DNA of 64,000 nt from Vibrio marinisediminis (GCF_014050145.1 NZ_JACFYF010000003.1:1-64000), one strand, 5' to 3'. Shown: positions 30,109 to 39,726, counted from the first letter of the stretch. Numbers and translations: made by a program. The notes: a model not told the origin generated them from the sequence alone.

Positions 30109-30234
30109 TATCCCCACCCAACTTGAAGTCACAGCGTTGCTGATTGGTGTTCACAAACCTCATTACATAGTTAGTCTATGCTCGGAGGCTTTGTTTACGG
30201 GCACTCCTCTGTCATGCCAAGTTGTTTGGAGATA
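30109..30234. repeat. ERIC-like palindromic intergenic element
   Basis: A 126-bp imperfect inverted repeat. The outer arms pair TATCCCCACCCAACTTG with CAAGTTGTTTGGAGATA; further in, ACAG pairs with CTGT and AAACCTC with GAGGCTTT. The central hairpin is CATAG-TTAGT-CTATG. Length, fold and the AACTTGAAGT/CAGCGTTG end resemble the 127-bp ERIC family known from enterobacteria and Vibrio. It is non-coding and would form a long stem in RNA of either strand. It lies between trmB and glsB. Confidence 0.85.
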
Positions 30235-30242
30235 TAGATAAG

Positions 30243-30284
30243 TACCTAAATTATTTAGGTAGATAAACTCGTTTTGGCGAGTTT
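30243..30284 (+). promoter_or_regulatory. Two tandem hairpins in the glsB leader
   Basis: Perfect inverted repeat TACCTAAA-TTA-TTTAGGTA (30243-30261), followed 3 bases later by AAACTCG-TTTTGG-CGAGTTT (30265-30284). Neither is followed by a T run, so they are not ordinary terminators. They end 26 bases before the glsB ATG. The function is unproven. Confidence 0.55.
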
Positions 30285-30310
30285 CAACGACAACCAAAAG
30301 CAGGTCATAG

Positions 30311-31231
30311 ATGAAACCGACACGCGAAATTCTAGCGGACATCTTGGAAGAAGTTCGTCCTTTAATAGGACAAGGGAAAGTCGCAGATTACATTCCAGCA
30401 TTGGCAAAAGTACCAAACAGCAAGCTCGGAATAGCGGTATTTACCAACCAAGGTGAAGTGATAAAAGCGGGCGATGCTGATGAAGGATTTTCGATTCAAT
30501 CAATTTCCAAAGCTCTTAGCCTGACACTTGCTATGTCTTTGTATAAACCTGAAGAAATTTGGGCGCGTGTAGGTAAAGAGCCATCAGGGCAAGCATTTAA
30601 CTCTATGATTCAGCTGGAAATGGAGCAGGGCATCCCTCGTAATCCGTTTATTAACGCTGGTGCTATTGTGGTGGCTGATTTGCTGCATAGCCGTCTTTCT
30701 GCACCTCGTCAGCGCTTGTTGGAGTTTGTTCGCCAGCTCTCGGGTGAAGATCGTGTTGTTTATGACAAAGTCGTCGCAGCTTCAGAAATGATGCACAGTG
30801 ATCGCAACGCAGCGATTGCTTATTTAATGCGTTCATTTGGTAACTTTGAAAACGAAGTGCTGCCAGTCTTGAATAATTATTTCCATGCTTGTGCATTGAA
30901 AATGAACTGCGTTGATTTAGCCAAAACGTTCAGCTATTTAGCCAATAAAGGTGTATCGGTTCAAACCGGTAAGCAAGTGATTACCCCAATGCAAACTAAG
31001 CAGTTAAATGCGTTGCTAGCAACTTGCGGCTTGTATGACGGTGCGGGTGAGTTTGCTTATCGTGTTGGTATGCCGGGTAAATCGGGTGTCGGTGGTGGCA
31101 TTATTGCCATTGTACCGGGCGAGATGAGTATTGCGGTATGGTCGCCTGAACTAGATGCCTCAGGCAACTCTTTGGCGGGTACACAGGCGTTAGAATTGCT
31201 TTCAGAGCGTATTGGTCGTTCGATTTTCTAA
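30311..31231 (+). CDS. glsB: Glutaminase
   Basis: 306 aa serine-dependent glutaminase of the GlsA/GlsB family, with a beta-lactamase-like fold. The catalytic pair is Ser64 and Lys67 in FSIQSISK. The NPFINAGAI and [12 protein letters not shown] segments are conserved. It hydrolyses glutamine to glutamate and ammonia in the cytosol and may aid acid tolerance. AGG at 30302-30304 supports the start. The gene is preceded by an ERIC-like element and two hairpins. Confidence 0.95.
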   Translation: MKPTREILADILEEVRPLIGQGKVADYIPALAKVPNSKLGIAVFTNQGEVIKAGDADEGFSIQSISKALSLTLAMSLYKPEEIWARVGKEPSGQAFNSMIQLEMEQGIPRNPFINAGAIVVADLLHSRLSAPRQRLLEFVRQLSGEDRVVYDKVVAASEMMHSDRNAAIAYLMRSFGNFENEVLPVLNNYFHACALKMNCVDLAKTFSYLANKGVSVQTGKQVITPMQTKQLNALLATCGLYDGAGEFAYRVGMPGKSGVGGGIIAIVPGEMSIAVWSPELDASGNSLAGTQALELLSERIGRSIF

Positions 31232-31250
31232 ATCGTCTAAATTATCGATA

Positions 31251-31282
31251 GTAAAAAGGCTTGGTTATCCAAGCCTTTTTAC
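31251..31282. terminator. Bidirectional terminator between glsB and hemW
   Basis: Stem GTAAAAAGGCTTGG / CCAAGCCTTTTTAC with a TTAT loop, between convergent genes. Confidence 0.92.
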
Positions 31283-31303
31283 TTTTTAGCTAACTGAATT
31301 TCA

Positions 31304-32479
31304 CTATTCTTCTTCTGCCATAAACGCTTCAAGCAAATCGTTTAAAAAGAGTTTTCCTTTCTCAGTAATTTGCCAGTGGGTCTCTGTTTGTGACAGGTAC
31401 TGCTGCTCTAGCGCCCAATCGATAGTGGTTTGGATAGCACTTAGCGGTAGCCCTGTTGTGTCGATGAAATCCTGCTTAGGGCAAGCTTCGATTAAGCGAA
31501 AGCGATTCATAAAGAACTCAAATGGGCGATCTTGCGCCGCGACTTCAAACTCATCACTTAGGTATGGCTTCACCATGTTCTGATAAGCTGCCAGATAGCC
31601 TTTCGGGTGCTTTGTTTTGGTAGTGCGAATAATGCGTCCATCGTTAAAACTAAGCTTACCGTGTGAACCACAGCCAATGCCTAAGTAGTCACCAAAACGC
31701 CAGTAGTTGAGGTTGTGCTGGCATTGGTATCCCGGTTTGCTGTAACCAGAGATCTCATACTGTACGTAACCCGCTTGGGTTAATTTTTGATGACCACGTT
31801 CGAAAATGTCCCACAAATCATCGTCGTCAGGCAGCGTCGGTGGTTTGTAGTAGAACATGGTATTGGGCTCTATAGTGAGCTGATACCAAGAGAGGTGCGG
31901 TGGGTTAAGCTCTATCGCTTGCTCAAGATCGGCAAGCGCTTGATCGATGCTTTGATCCGGTAAGCCATGCATAAGATCGAGGTTAAAGCTTTTTAAACCA
32001 ATAGTATGTGCAAGCTTGGCGGTATTGATCGCTTCTTGCTTGCCATGAATACGTCCAAGGCTAACAAGTTTATCTTCAGCAAAGCTTTGTACACCAATTG
32101 AAATACGGGTGACACCAGCGGCTTGGTAGCCGATAAATCGTTCGGCTTCTACCGTACCAGGGTTGGCTTCCATGGTAATTTCTATCTCAGTCTTAAAAGG
32201 AATGCGTTGCTCAATGCCATTGAGTAACCGTTTAATGCCTTCGGCTGAGATTAGGCTTGGGGTTCCGCCACCAATAAAAATTGAGTGTAGCGGACGTGGT
32301 GCCTGATTGAGCTGATATTTCTCGATGTCACGATCTAAATCTTCTAAAAGTGCGTCAATGTAATGATCTTCAGGGATCTCTGCTTTAAGCGCATGAGAAT
32401 TAAAATCGCAATAGGGGCACTTTTGTACACACCATGGGATGTGTACGTAGAGGCTCAATGCTGGTGGTCGAAGAGGCAT
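31304..32479 (-). CDS. hemW: Radical SAM heme chaperone HemW
   Basis: 391 aa. The radical-SAM cluster ligands are C17, C21 and C24 in PWCVQKCPYCDF (CX3CX2C). The FIGGGTPSL and ETTIEANPGT-like (EITMEANPGT) segments follow, and the HemN C-terminal domain lies at about 300-380. The CX3CX2C motif without the HemN-specific N-terminal extension marks HemW, a heme-insertion chaperone for respiratory enzymes, rather than coproporphyrinogen dehydrogenase. It starts 3 bases after rdgB, as in E. coli. Confidence 0.95.
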   Translation of the reverse strand: MPLRPPALSLYVHIPWCVQKCPYCDFNSHALKAEIPEDHYIDALLEDLDRDIEKYQLNQAPRPLHSIFIGGGTPSLISAEGIKRLLNGIEQRIPFKTEIEITMEANPGTVEAERFIGYQAAGVTRISIGVQSFAEDKLVSLGRIHGKQEAINTAKLAHTIGLKSFNLDLMHGLPDQSIDQALADLEQAIELNPPHLSWYQLTIEPNTMFYYKPPTLPDDDDLWDIFERGHQKLTQAGYVQYEISGYSKPGYQCQHNLNYWRFGDYLGIGCGSHGKLSFNDGRIIRTTKTKHPKGYLAAYQNMVKPYLSDEFEVAAQDRPFEFFMNRFRLIEACPKQDFIDTTGLPLSAIQTTIDWALEQQYLSQTETHWQITEKGKLFLNDLLEAFMAEEE

Positions 32480-32482
32480 TGC

Positions 32483-33079
32483 TTAACGTTGCTCCGCTAA
32501 GGTTGCAAATAGTGTTTTTAATGCCTTACCGCGATGTGAGAGCTGCTTCTTACGCGCAGGCTCAAGTTGTGCTGATGAGCAGTTATCTTCAGGAACGTAA
32601 AAGATAGGATCATAACCAAAGCCATTTTCACCTTGTGCTTTGGTCAGGATTCGACCTTCCCATTTACCGTGGCATACGATAGGTGTTGGATCATCAGCAT
32701 GGCGCATTAGTACTAATACGCAGTGAAAACGAGCGCTGCGCTGTTCGTCAGGTACACCTTCCATCGCTTTGAGCAGTTTGTTGAGGTTGTCCTCATCACT
32801 TGCTCCTTGTCCAGCAAAACGTGCAGAGTAAATACCAGGTGCACCTTTAAGGTAATCAACTTCAAGACCTGAATCATCAGCAATAGCGGCTAAACCAGTT
32901 TCTTTGGCGGCATGACGGGCTTTGATGATGGCGTTTTCGATAAAGGTAGTGCCAGTTTCATCAGCATCAACAACGTTAAATTCACTCTGTGCCAGTACTT
33001 CAAAACCAAAGTCAGCCAATAGGTCAGACATTTCGCGAACTTTGCCTTGGTTGCCAGTCGCTAATACAATCTTGCTCAT
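32483..33079 (-). CDS. rdgB: dITP/XTP pyrophosphatase
   Basis: 198 aa from the second ATG (33079, [13 protein letters not shown]), because AGGA is 7 bases upstream. The ATG just before it is also possible. HAM1/RdgB motifs are visible: [11 protein letters not shown], the catalytic [11 protein letters not shown] segment, and GFGYDPIFY near the C-terminus. It hydrolyses deaminated purine nucleoside triphosphates to keep them out of DNA. It is followed by hemW and preceded by a DUF4426 gene. Confidence 0.95.
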   Translation of the reverse strand: MSKIVLATGNQGKVREMSDLLADFGFEVLAQSEFNVVDADETGTTFIENAIIKARHAAKETGLAAIADDSGLEVDYLKGAPGIYSARFAGQGASDEDNLNKLLKAMEGVPDEQRSARFHCVLVLMRHADDPTPIVCHGKWEGRILTKAQGENGFGYDPIFYVPEDNCSSAQLEPARKKQLSHRGKALKTLFATLAEQR

Positions 33080-33091
33080 CATCAGTCCTGT

Positions 33092-33523
33092 TTATTCTTC
33101 AACATAAAATTTTTGGGTGAACTTTAAAGCGCCTTTGCCTTTATTGCCAGCATCGATATCGATATTGAAGTTAATATTCTCTTCGTCACTGATTTTAAAT
33201 TCAGCCAAGTAGTAAATGGCATCCCCTTCTTTAACCTCTCTAAAAGCCAGCTCTCTAGATTGCCCAATTAAGTTTTTAGCCAAGCCAGTGACTTTACCCG
33301 ATAGAGCAGGCTTACCTGCTTGAGAGCGGTCTAGCAAACTAATGTTGATGATTGCTGAGTAGCCACTGCGCTTTAATTGGTAGCTACTTGCAACTTGTGG
33401 GGTGAGGAAGGTGGAGTTAAATGCCGAATAGTGCACTTCGACATCCTTGATGGTTTTGAATTGCCCGGCAAAACTTGGTAATGCCAAACAACTGATAGCC
33501 AGTGCGATAAGCCATTTGTTCAT
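33092..33523 (-). CDS. DUF4426 secreted protein
   Basis: 143 aa with a clear signal peptide (residues 1-19, cleaved after SFA). The remaining beta-rich domain matches the DUF4426 pattern in outline (VEVHYSAFNSTFLTPQVA near the N-terminus; NFNIDIDAGNKG near the C-terminus). Function is unknown. In gammaproteobacteria, genes of this type sit in the proC-yggT-yggU-rdgB-hemW run, as here. It is probably periplasmic. Confidence 0.82.
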   Translation of the reverse strand: MNKWLIALAISCLALPSFAGQFKTIKDVEVHYSAFNSTFLTPQVASSYQLKRSGYSAIINISLLDRSQAGKPALSGKVTGLAKNLIGQSRELAFREVKEGDAIYYLAEFKISDEENINFNIDIDAGNKGKGALKFTQKFYVEE

Positions 33524-33573
33524 AATAATGTCCTTACTCTAATTTTTACATCCATGAGATAAATTAAAAGCCA

Positions 33574-33864
33574 TCATAGGATGGCTTCGATTTCAGTAGG
33601 AACTTGGTTAGGAGAGATAATACGAACTTGCTTATGCCGCCCGAGTTCGCCTTTCTCAATATTGACCAATCCTTTCGCTACTTTAAATTGCTTCGCCAAA
33701 TATTTACTCAAATGAGCATTGGCTTTGCCATCAACAGGTGGTGCAGTAATCGCTATTTTGATCTCTTCACCATGCAAGCCGACGATTTTGTCGCGGCTTG
33801 CTTTCGGTTGGATGTAAAGGCGCAGAATAATATCGTCGCCTTCACGCCATACCGCTACTGACAT
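33574..33864 (-). CDS. yggU: YggU/DUF167 family protein
   Basis: 96 aa DUF167 protein with the family segments [20 protein letters not shown] and [20 protein letters not shown]. Function is unknown. It is almost always next to yggT, and the ATG here overlaps the yggT stop region. A short hairpin (AAGCCATC / GATGGCTT) covers its last codons. Confidence 0.92.
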   Translation of the reverse strand: MSVAVWREGDDIILRLYIQPKASRDKIVGLHGEEIKIAITAPPVDGKANAHLSKYLAKQFKVAKGLVNIEKGELGRHKQVRIISPNQVPTEIEAIL

Positions 33865-34421
33865 TATAGCTGGAACCAGATTGGACCGATTAAATCACCA
33901 ATTAAGAAGTTGGCGAATTGAAGCCCGATAAACAGTACCAGCACGCTTAAGTCAAAGCCGCCCATCGCAGGAATAATACGGCGAATTGGCGTGAGCATTG
34001 GCTCGGTTAGTTGATGAAATACGTATTCGATTGGGCTGCGACCTTGGCTAACCCAGCTTAGGATAGCGCGGATCAATAGTACCCAGAACAACAAACCACC
34101 AGCTGCTTTAACTAGCGTTAATAGACCAAGCAGTAGGAAGTCAGCACTGAAGACAACAGAGCCGCCAGAAGCAATCAGCATTAAGCTAACGAACTTCAAT
34201 ACACATAAGACGTAGGCAAACAGCAGTGTTGCCATATCAATCTTGCCGATTGAAGGAATCACTCTACGCAGTGGAGCAATTACTGGTTGAGTTGCTTTAA
34301 CAATAAATTGTGAGAACGGATTGTAGAAATCTGCACGCGAAGCTTGTAGCCAAATGCGTAGCAAAACCACCATGATGTACAAATCAAACAGGGTGGATAT
34401 TAGAAAACTCATTGAATTCAT
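33864..34421 (-). CDS. yggT: YggT family membrane protein
   Basis: 185 aa with two YggT repeats, each with paired membrane segments and a P-I/L-RR-I/V-IP motif ([16 protein letters not shown] near residue 55 and [16 protein letters not shown] near 155). It is an integral inner-membrane protein. The family has been linked to osmotic shock and cell-division/envelope roles but lacks a proven function. It lies between proC and yggU. Confidence 0.93.
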   Translation of the reverse strand: MNSMSFLISTLFDLYIMVVLLRIWLQASRADFYNPFSQFIVKATQPVIAPLRRVIPSIGKIDMATLLFAYVLCVLKFVSLMLIASGGSVVFSADFLLLGLLTLVKAAGGLLFWVLLIRAILSWVSQGRSPIEYVFHQLTEPMLTPIRRIIPAMGGFDLSVLVLFIGLQFANFLIGDLIGPIWFQL

Positions 34422-34465
34422 AGATTAACCTTGTATTTAAAACAGTCCACAAACGGTTCTGACTA

Positions 34466-35284
34466 TTAAAATAGTTTTTCCATTTCTTGTGCGCGCTGCA
34501 CCGCCGCTTGCATTGCTTTAGCGATGATATCGGATAATTGATGTTCATTGAAAGTACGAATTGCTTCAGCAGTCGTACCACCTTTTGAGGTCACTTGTTC
34601 GCGCAACGTCGACAGCTCTATCTCAGGGTTTGCAACCACCATTTCTGCTGCACCTAAAGCCGACTGTTGCACCAGTAGTCGTGCTGTCTCTGCATCAAAA
34701 CCTTGGTTGATGGCTTCCGCTTGCATTGCTTCCATAAACAAAAAGAAGTAAGCGGGTGCGCTACCGGCTGCGGCAATGACGTTATTGATACCAGACTCTT
34801 GTTCTACCCAGCAAACTTTGCCAACAGCACGCATTAAGTCTGCTGCGAACTGTTTATCTTGCTCACTAACATTGTCAGGTGCGTATAGTCCGCTCATGCC
34901 TTTGCCTACGAGCGAAGGTGTATTTGGCATCACACGTACTAGGTTTAATGCCGCGGCAAACATTTCATTGAGACGGTTTGCACTGATACCAGCCGCAATC
35001 GAGATCACCAGTTTATCTTGGTAGGCTATATCGCGCATTCCCTCGGCGACTAATGCCATCATCTGTGGCTTTACCGACAGAACAATAACGTCAGCATTAC
35101 GCGCCGCTTCAGCATTGTCACCAGTGGTGTTTATACCATATTGGTTAGCGAGAAAATCACGTTTGTCTTGATTTGGTCCTGTAGCGGTAATAAAGCTCGC
35201 TGGGTAACCACTTGCCAATAAACCAGCAATGATTGAACGCGCCATATTCCCTGCGCCGATAAAGGTGATTTTCTTGTGTTCCAT
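34466..35284 (-). CDS. proC: Pyrroline-5-carboxylate reductase
   Basis: 272 aa. The N-terminal NAD(P)-binding motif is ITFIGAGNMARSII. The C-terminal family signature covers AAAGSAPAYFFLF and LREQVTSKGGTTAEAIRTF. It reduces pyrroline-5-carboxylate to proline, the final step of proline synthesis. It sits 25 bases downstream of yggS, a conserved pairing. Confidence 0.96.
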   Translation of the reverse strand: MEHKKITFIGAGNMARSIIAGLLASGYPASFITATGPNQDKRDFLANQYGINTTGDNAEAARNADVIVLSVKPQMMALVAEGMRDIAYQDKLVISIAAGISANRLNEMFAAALNLVRVMPNTPSLVGKGMSGLYAPDNVSEQDKQFAADLMRAVGKVCWVEQESGINNVIAAAGSAPAYFFLFMEAMQAEAINQGFDAETARLLVQQSALGAAEMVVANPEIELSTLREQVTSKGGTTAEAIRTFNEHQLSDIIAKAMQAAVQRAQEMEKLF

Positions 35285-35309
35285 GATGGCTTCCTAGTTA
35301 TTTACATTA

Positions 35310-36020
35310 TTATTTGCTGTAGTCTCGAGCACCAAAAATAGCGGTACCAATGCGAACCATTGTGCTACCTGCTTCGATAGCCGCTTCCATATCGCCACTC
35401 ATCCCCATAGATAGGGTATCTAAGTTGAGCTGTGGGAAGCGTTCGCTTAGGCTCTGTTTTAAGTCAGCCAATTGATTGAATGCATACAGTTGAGACGCAT
35501 GATCTGGAACATTAGCTGGAATTGACATCAACCCTCTTAAGGTGAGGTTTGGCAGTGATGAAATCAACTCTGCAAGTTCAAAAACCTGTTCTTCTTCAAT
35601 GCCAGATTTGCTGCTTTCACCGCTAGTGTTAACTTGGATCAACACTTGTAATGGTGGCATTTCTGCTGGGCGTTGATCACTCAAACGTTGAGCAATCTTA
35701 GAGCGGTCAATGGTGTGGACCCAATCGAAGCTTTCTGCCACTGGGCGAGTTTTATTGGACTGAATTGGACCAATAAAGTGCCATACAAGAGGCAGTTCAG
35801 GATGATGCTCTGAAAAATATGCTATTTTGTCTACGCCTTCTTGCACATAGTTTTCACCAAAAGCAGTGTGACCTGCTTGAGCCGCCTCTAGAACGGCTTG
35901 GTTTGGCTTGGTCTTGCTGACGGCGAGAAGTTGCACGGACTCTTGAGCGCGCCCACATTTTTGCTGTGCACTTAAGATCTGTGAGGTGATCTGTTCAATG
36001 TTTTGTTGAATACTGTTCAT
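35310..36020 (-). CDS. yggS: PLP homeostasis protein YggS (PLPBP)
   Basis: 236 aa single-domain alanine-racemase-like barrel. The PLP lysine is residue 36 in LLAVSKTKP, with FGENYVQEG and the late MSMGMSGDMEAAI-type segment conserved. It is not an enzyme; it buffers pyridoxal phosphate and affects amino-acid balance. It is divergent from pilT with only 24 bases between the start codons, so each promoter must overlap the other gene or its leader. Confidence 0.95.
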   Translation of the reverse strand: MNSIQQNIEQITSQILSAQQKCGRAQESVQLLAVSKTKPNQAVLEAAQAGHTAFGENYVQEGVDKIAYFSEHHPELPLVWHFIGPIQSNKTRPVAESFDWVHTIDRSKIAQRLSDQRPAEMPPLQVLIQVNTSGESSKSGIEEEQVFELAELISSLPNLTLRGLMSIPANVPDHASQLYAFNQLADLKQSLSERFPQLNLDTLSMGMSGDMEAAIEAGSTMVRIGTAIFGARDYSK

Positions 36021-36044
36021 AGCTAACTTTACTAAGGAATTTAA

Positions 36045-37076
36045 ATGGATATCACTGAGTTACTGGACTTTAGTGTAAAACATAATGCATCAGATCTACA
36101 TCTTTCTGCAGGTGTTTCTCCAATGGTACGCATAGATGGTGAAGTCAGAAAGCTAGGCGTGCCTGCTTTTAGTCATGCTGATGTGCACCGTTTGGTATTC
36201 GAGATTATGAACGATGCACAGCGCAGTGAATTTGAGGAACGTCTCGAAGTCGACTTTTCTTTTGAATTACCTGATGTCGGACGTTTCCGTGTTAATGCGT
36301 TTAATCAAGCGCGTGGTTGTGCGGCAGTTTTCCGTACTATTCCAACCACAATCCCTACCTTACAAGAGTTAGATGCGCCAGAAATCTTTGAAAAAATAGC
36401 CAATATTGAAAAAGGTTTGGTGTTGGTAACTGGACCTACTGGTTCAGGTAAGTCGACTACGCTAGCAGCCATGGTTGATTACATTAACCGTAATCACAAT
36501 AAGCATATTCTGACCATCGAAGACCCGATTGAGTTCGTTCACGAGAATCATAAGTGTCTAGTGAACCAACGTGAAGTTCACCGTGATACACATAGCTTTA
36601 AAGCGGCATTGCGAAGTGCACTGCGTGAAGACCCGGATGTCATTCTCGTCGGTGAATTGCGTGACCAAGAGACGATTAGCCTAGCATTGACCGCTGCAGA
36701 AACAGGGCATTTAGTGTTTGGCACCTTGCATACTAGCTCTGCAGCTAAAACCATTGACCGAATTATTGATGTCTTCCCGGGTAGTGACAAAGATATGGTG
36801 CGTTCGATGCTGTCTGAATCTTTGCGCGCTGTGATTGCGCAAAAGCTCCTGAAGCGTATCGGTGGTGGTCGAGTTGCCTGCCACGAAATTATGATGGCGA
36901 CACCAGCAATCCGTAACCTTATTCGTGAAGATAAAGTGGCGCAAATGTATTCGGTTATTCAGACGGGCTCAGCTCAAGGGATGCAAACCATCGAGCAAAA
37001 TGCCAAACAACTAATTGCGCGTGGTCTGGTTGAGCCTGAAGAAGTCGAACAGAAAATTGGTTCGCTAACTTATTAA
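36045..37076 (+). CDS. pilT: Type IV pilus retraction ATPase PilT
   Basis: 343 aa. N-terminal PAS-like domain, then the motor. Walker A is GPTGSGKS (about 130-137), the Asp box and Walker B are LREDPDVILVGELRD, the His box is TGHLVFGTLHTSS, and the AIRNLIREDK motif (AIRNLIRE, important for retraction) lies near 285. It depolymerises type IV pili. In V. cholerae one PilT serves MSHA and other pili. AAGGAA upstream supports the start. Confidence 0.97.
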   Translation: MDITELLDFSVKHNASDLHLSAGVSPMVRIDGEVRKLGVPAFSHADVHRLVFEIMNDAQRSEFEERLEVDFSFELPDVGRFRVNAFNQARGCAAVFRTIPTTIPTLQELDAPEIFEKIANIEKGLVLVTGPTGSGKSTTLAAMVDYINRNHNKHILTIEDPIEFVHENHKCLVNQREVHRDTHSFKAALRSALREDPDVILVGELRDQETISLALTAAETGHLVFGTLHTSSAAKTIDRIIDVFPGSDKDMVRSMLSESLRAVIAQKLLKRIGGGRVACHEIMMATPAIRNLIREDKVAQMYSVIQTGSAQGMQTIEQNAKQLIARGLVEPEEVEQKIGSLTY

Positions 37077-37086
37077 GGGATGATCA

Positions 37087-38193
37087 ATGGCAATCGATGC
37101 ATTTCTACAAGGGATGACGGAACAAAAAGCCTCAGATTTATATATTACTGTCGGTGCGCCAGTACTCTATCGTGTTGACGGTGAATTGCGCGCTCATGGA
37201 GATGTGCTGACCGAGCAAGGTGTCTTTGAGTTATTGAACTCAATTATGGATGACTCACGTCGAGCTGACTTTAATTCAACTCGTGAAGCCAATTTTGCTG
37301 TGGTGCGTGAGTATGGTCGTTTTCGTGTTTCTGCATTCTTTCAGCGAGAGCTGCCTGGTGCGGTGATTCGCCGTATCGAGACTCAAATACCGACTTTTGA
37401 ATCACTTAATTTGCCGGATGTACTGCAAAACTTATCGATTGCCAAACGCGGTTTGGTGCTTGTGGTGGGCGCGACAGGGTCGGGAAAATCAACCACCATG
37501 GCGGCAATGACGGGTTTTCGTAATATGAACCGCACTGGGCATATTCTTACGGTAGAAGACCCGATTGAATTTGTGCACCCACATCAACGTTGTATCGTTA
37601 CCCAACGAGAGGTTGGTCTTGATACTGAAAGCTATGAAGTGGCATTGAAAAACTCGCTTCGCCAAGCTCCTGATATGATTTTGATTGGTGAGATCCGTAG
37701 CCGAGAAACCATGGAATATGCGATGGCGTTTGCTGAAACGGGTCATTTGTGTATGGCTACCTTGCACGCCAATAATGCCAACCAAGCCTTAGAACGTATT
37801 CTTCACTTGGTACCTAAGGAGAAGAAAGAGCAGTTCTTATTTGATCTCTCAATGAACCTGAAAGGAGTGGTTGGGCAGCAGTTGTTGCGTGATAAAAATG
37901 GGCAAGGGCGCCATGGTGTGTTCGAAATTTTGCTTAATAGTTCACGGGTGGCTGACCTGATTCGCCGTGGTGATTTGCATGAGTTGAAGTCGACCATGGC
38001 GAAGTCTCAGCAAATTGGTATGCAGACTTTTGACCAAGCATTATACCAGCTTGTTGTGGATGACAAAATCAGTGAAGAGGATGCTCTGCATAGTGCCGAT
38101 TCTGCCAATGATTTGCGTATTATGCTCAAGACTCAACGGGGCGATAGCATAACAAGTGGCACGCTAGCTAACGTGAAAATCGATATGGATTAA
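37087..38193 (+). CDS. pilU: PilT-dependent retraction ATPase PilU
   Basis: 368 aa PilT paralogue. Walker A is GATGSGKS (about 128-135), Walker B lies in LRQAPDMILIGEIRSRE, and the His box is TGHLCMATLHANN. The C-terminus lacks the AIRNLIRE motif, having SSRVADLIRRGD instead, as expected for PilU. It boosts retraction force together with PilT. It starts 10 bases after pilT. Confidence 0.96.
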   Translation: MAIDAFLQGMTEQKASDLYITVGAPVLYRVDGELRAHGDVLTEQGVFELLNSIMDDSRRADFNSTREANFAVVREYGRFRVSAFFQRELPGAVIRRIETQIPTFESLNLPDVLQNLSIAKRGLVLVVGATGSGKSTTMAAMTGFRNMNRTGHILTVEDPIEFVHPHQRCIVTQREVGLDTESYEVALKNSLRQAPDMILIGEIRSRETMEYAMAFAETGHLCMATLHANNANQALERILHLVPKEKKEQFLFDLSMNLKGVVGQQLLRDKNGQGRHGVFEILLNSSRVADLIRRGDLHELKSTMAKSQQIGMQTFDQALYQLVVDDKISEEDALHSADSANDLRIMLKTQRGDSITSGTLANVKIDMD

Positions 38194-38223
38194 TTACTTA
38201 CTTGACCATAGAGTTGATTTGCA

Positions 38224-38249
38224 AAAAACCGAGCAGATGCTCGGTTTTT
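38224..38249. terminator. Terminator between pilU and lysC
   Basis: Hairpin AAAAACCGAGCA / TGCTCGGTTTTT between two convergent genes, usable in both directions. Confidence 0.9.
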
Positions 38250-38269
38250 CTATTTATAGCTTTGAAGAG

Positions 38270-39622
38270 TTAGACTTCAAATAGCTCTTGGTGAAGCTTT
38301 TGAATCGCATGACGCGCGACAGACTCATGCACAAGGAAACACAAGTTGTGTGGGCTAGCGCCGAAGCAGAGCATACGTAAGTTGAGATCTTCCAGTGTGC
38401 CAAATACCTTTTTAGCATAACCACGGCTTTCACTCATGTTGTTACCGATAAGCGCAACTAGGCAGAGGTTTTGCTCGATCTCAACCGTACATAGCTCTTC
38501 GAGTTCTTGACGGGCAGCCGCAGGAAGCTCTGGTGCGCCACCGGCGGTATCGGTTTGATCGAGCGTTAAAGAGACACTGATCTCCGAGGTGGTGATCAGA
38601 TCAACCGACACTTTATGCTTGGCTAAGATCTCAAATACTTTGGCTAAAAAACCATAAGCATGGAACATCTTCGCACTACGCAGGGTGACCATGGTTTGGT
38701 TGCAACGCAGCGCTAGAGCACGAAATAGTGGTGAGCTTTGTACTTGATGACGAATCCAAGTACCGCCTTTTTCTGGCTCTTTTGATGAGCCGACAAAGAC
38801 GGGAATATCATGGCGCAGTGCTGGAACTAAAGTTGAAGGGTGAAGAATTTTAGCGCCAAAATTTGCCATTTCAGAGGCTTCACTAAAGCTGATCTCCGGT
38901 ATTGGCGACGCCTTTTCCGCAATGCGAGGGTCTGTGGTATAGATCCCAGGAACATCAGTCCAAATCTCAAGACCTTCAGCTTTAACCGCTTCGGCAATTA
39001 AGGCTGCGCTGTAGTCACTACCGCCACGTCCGAGAGTTGTGGTGTTACCTTGTTCATCTGAGCCGATAAAGCCCTGTGTAACAACCACAAATTCTTGGCA
39101 AAGAGGGATCAGCTTTTCATGGGCGAGGAGTGCGGTTTGCTCAACATCAGGCTCTGCTTTACCAAAGCTGTTATCGGTACGTAGCACTTGGCGAATATCA
39201 AAACGCACGGTGTTAATGCCGCGTTCACGCATCACTTGTGCTAGTAGGTGGGTAGACATTAACTCACCACACGCGACGAGATGATCGGTCAGCTTGGTGC
39301 TTTCTTGAATTGATGCTGCTTCAGCAAGGCGAGTGACTGTATCGAGGATTTTTTGTACCTCAACTGCCGATTCAGTGGCGCTTTCCAGCTTGGCGAGGAT
39401 CGCCTGATGTATGTCGGCAAGTTTTTCGATGATCTTAGTTCGTTCTTGCTCGCACACCACTCCATTAGCGAGTTCAACTAATAGATTGGTGACTCCAGAG
39501 CAAGCACTGCTTACCACCAGTTTAGTATTTGGGTTGTTTTCAATAATAGCCGCACAGCGGCTCATGGCTTCAAAATTTGCAACACTCGTACCGCCAAATT
39601 TGGCGACATTAAATAAGCTCAC
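38270..39622 (-). CDS. lysC: Lysine-sensitive aspartokinase III
   Basis: 450 aa from the GTG at 39622, which has GGGAGA 6 bases upstream. An ATG 15 codons earlier has no such site. The kinase domain begins KFGGTSVANF (K8) with GRGGSDYSAALIAEA further on. Two C-terminal ACT domains (about 300-450) bind lysine (ISVSLTLDQTD and LVALIGNNMSES segments). It phosphorylates aspartate at the start of the lysine/threonine/methionine pathway. The monofunctional form without a homoserine dehydrogenase domain and the upstream lysine riboswitch both identify LysC. Confidence 0.96.
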   Translation of the reverse strand: MSLFNVAKFGGTSVANFEAMSRCAAIIENNPNTKLVVSSACSGVTNLLVELANGVVCEQERTKIIEKLADIHQAILAKLESATESAVEVQKILDTVTRLAEAASIQESTKLTDHLVACGELMSTHLLAQVMRERGINTVRFDIRQVLRTDNSFGKAEPDVEQTALLAHEKLIPLCQEFVVVTQGFIGSDEQGNTTTLGRGGSDYSAALIAEAVKAEGLEIWTDVPGIYTTDPRIAEKASPIPEISFSEASEMANFGAKILHPSTLVPALRHDIPVFVGSSKEPEKGGTWIRHQVQSSPLFRALALRCNQTMVTLRSAKMFHAYGFLAKVFEILAKHKVSVDLITTSEISVSLTLDQTDTAGGAPELPAAARQELEELCTVEIEQNLCLVALIGNNMSESRGYAKKVFGTLEDLNLRMLCFGASPHNLCFLVHESVARHAIQKLHQELFEV

Positions 39623-39726
39623 AGCGATTCTCCCACGACTTCCTGAATATTGTTGTTGGTTATCCAACGTCCTTTGTTTTTTGTTTGAATATGATCAAAC
39701 GAGAAGAGAGTTTTGAGCGATATATA

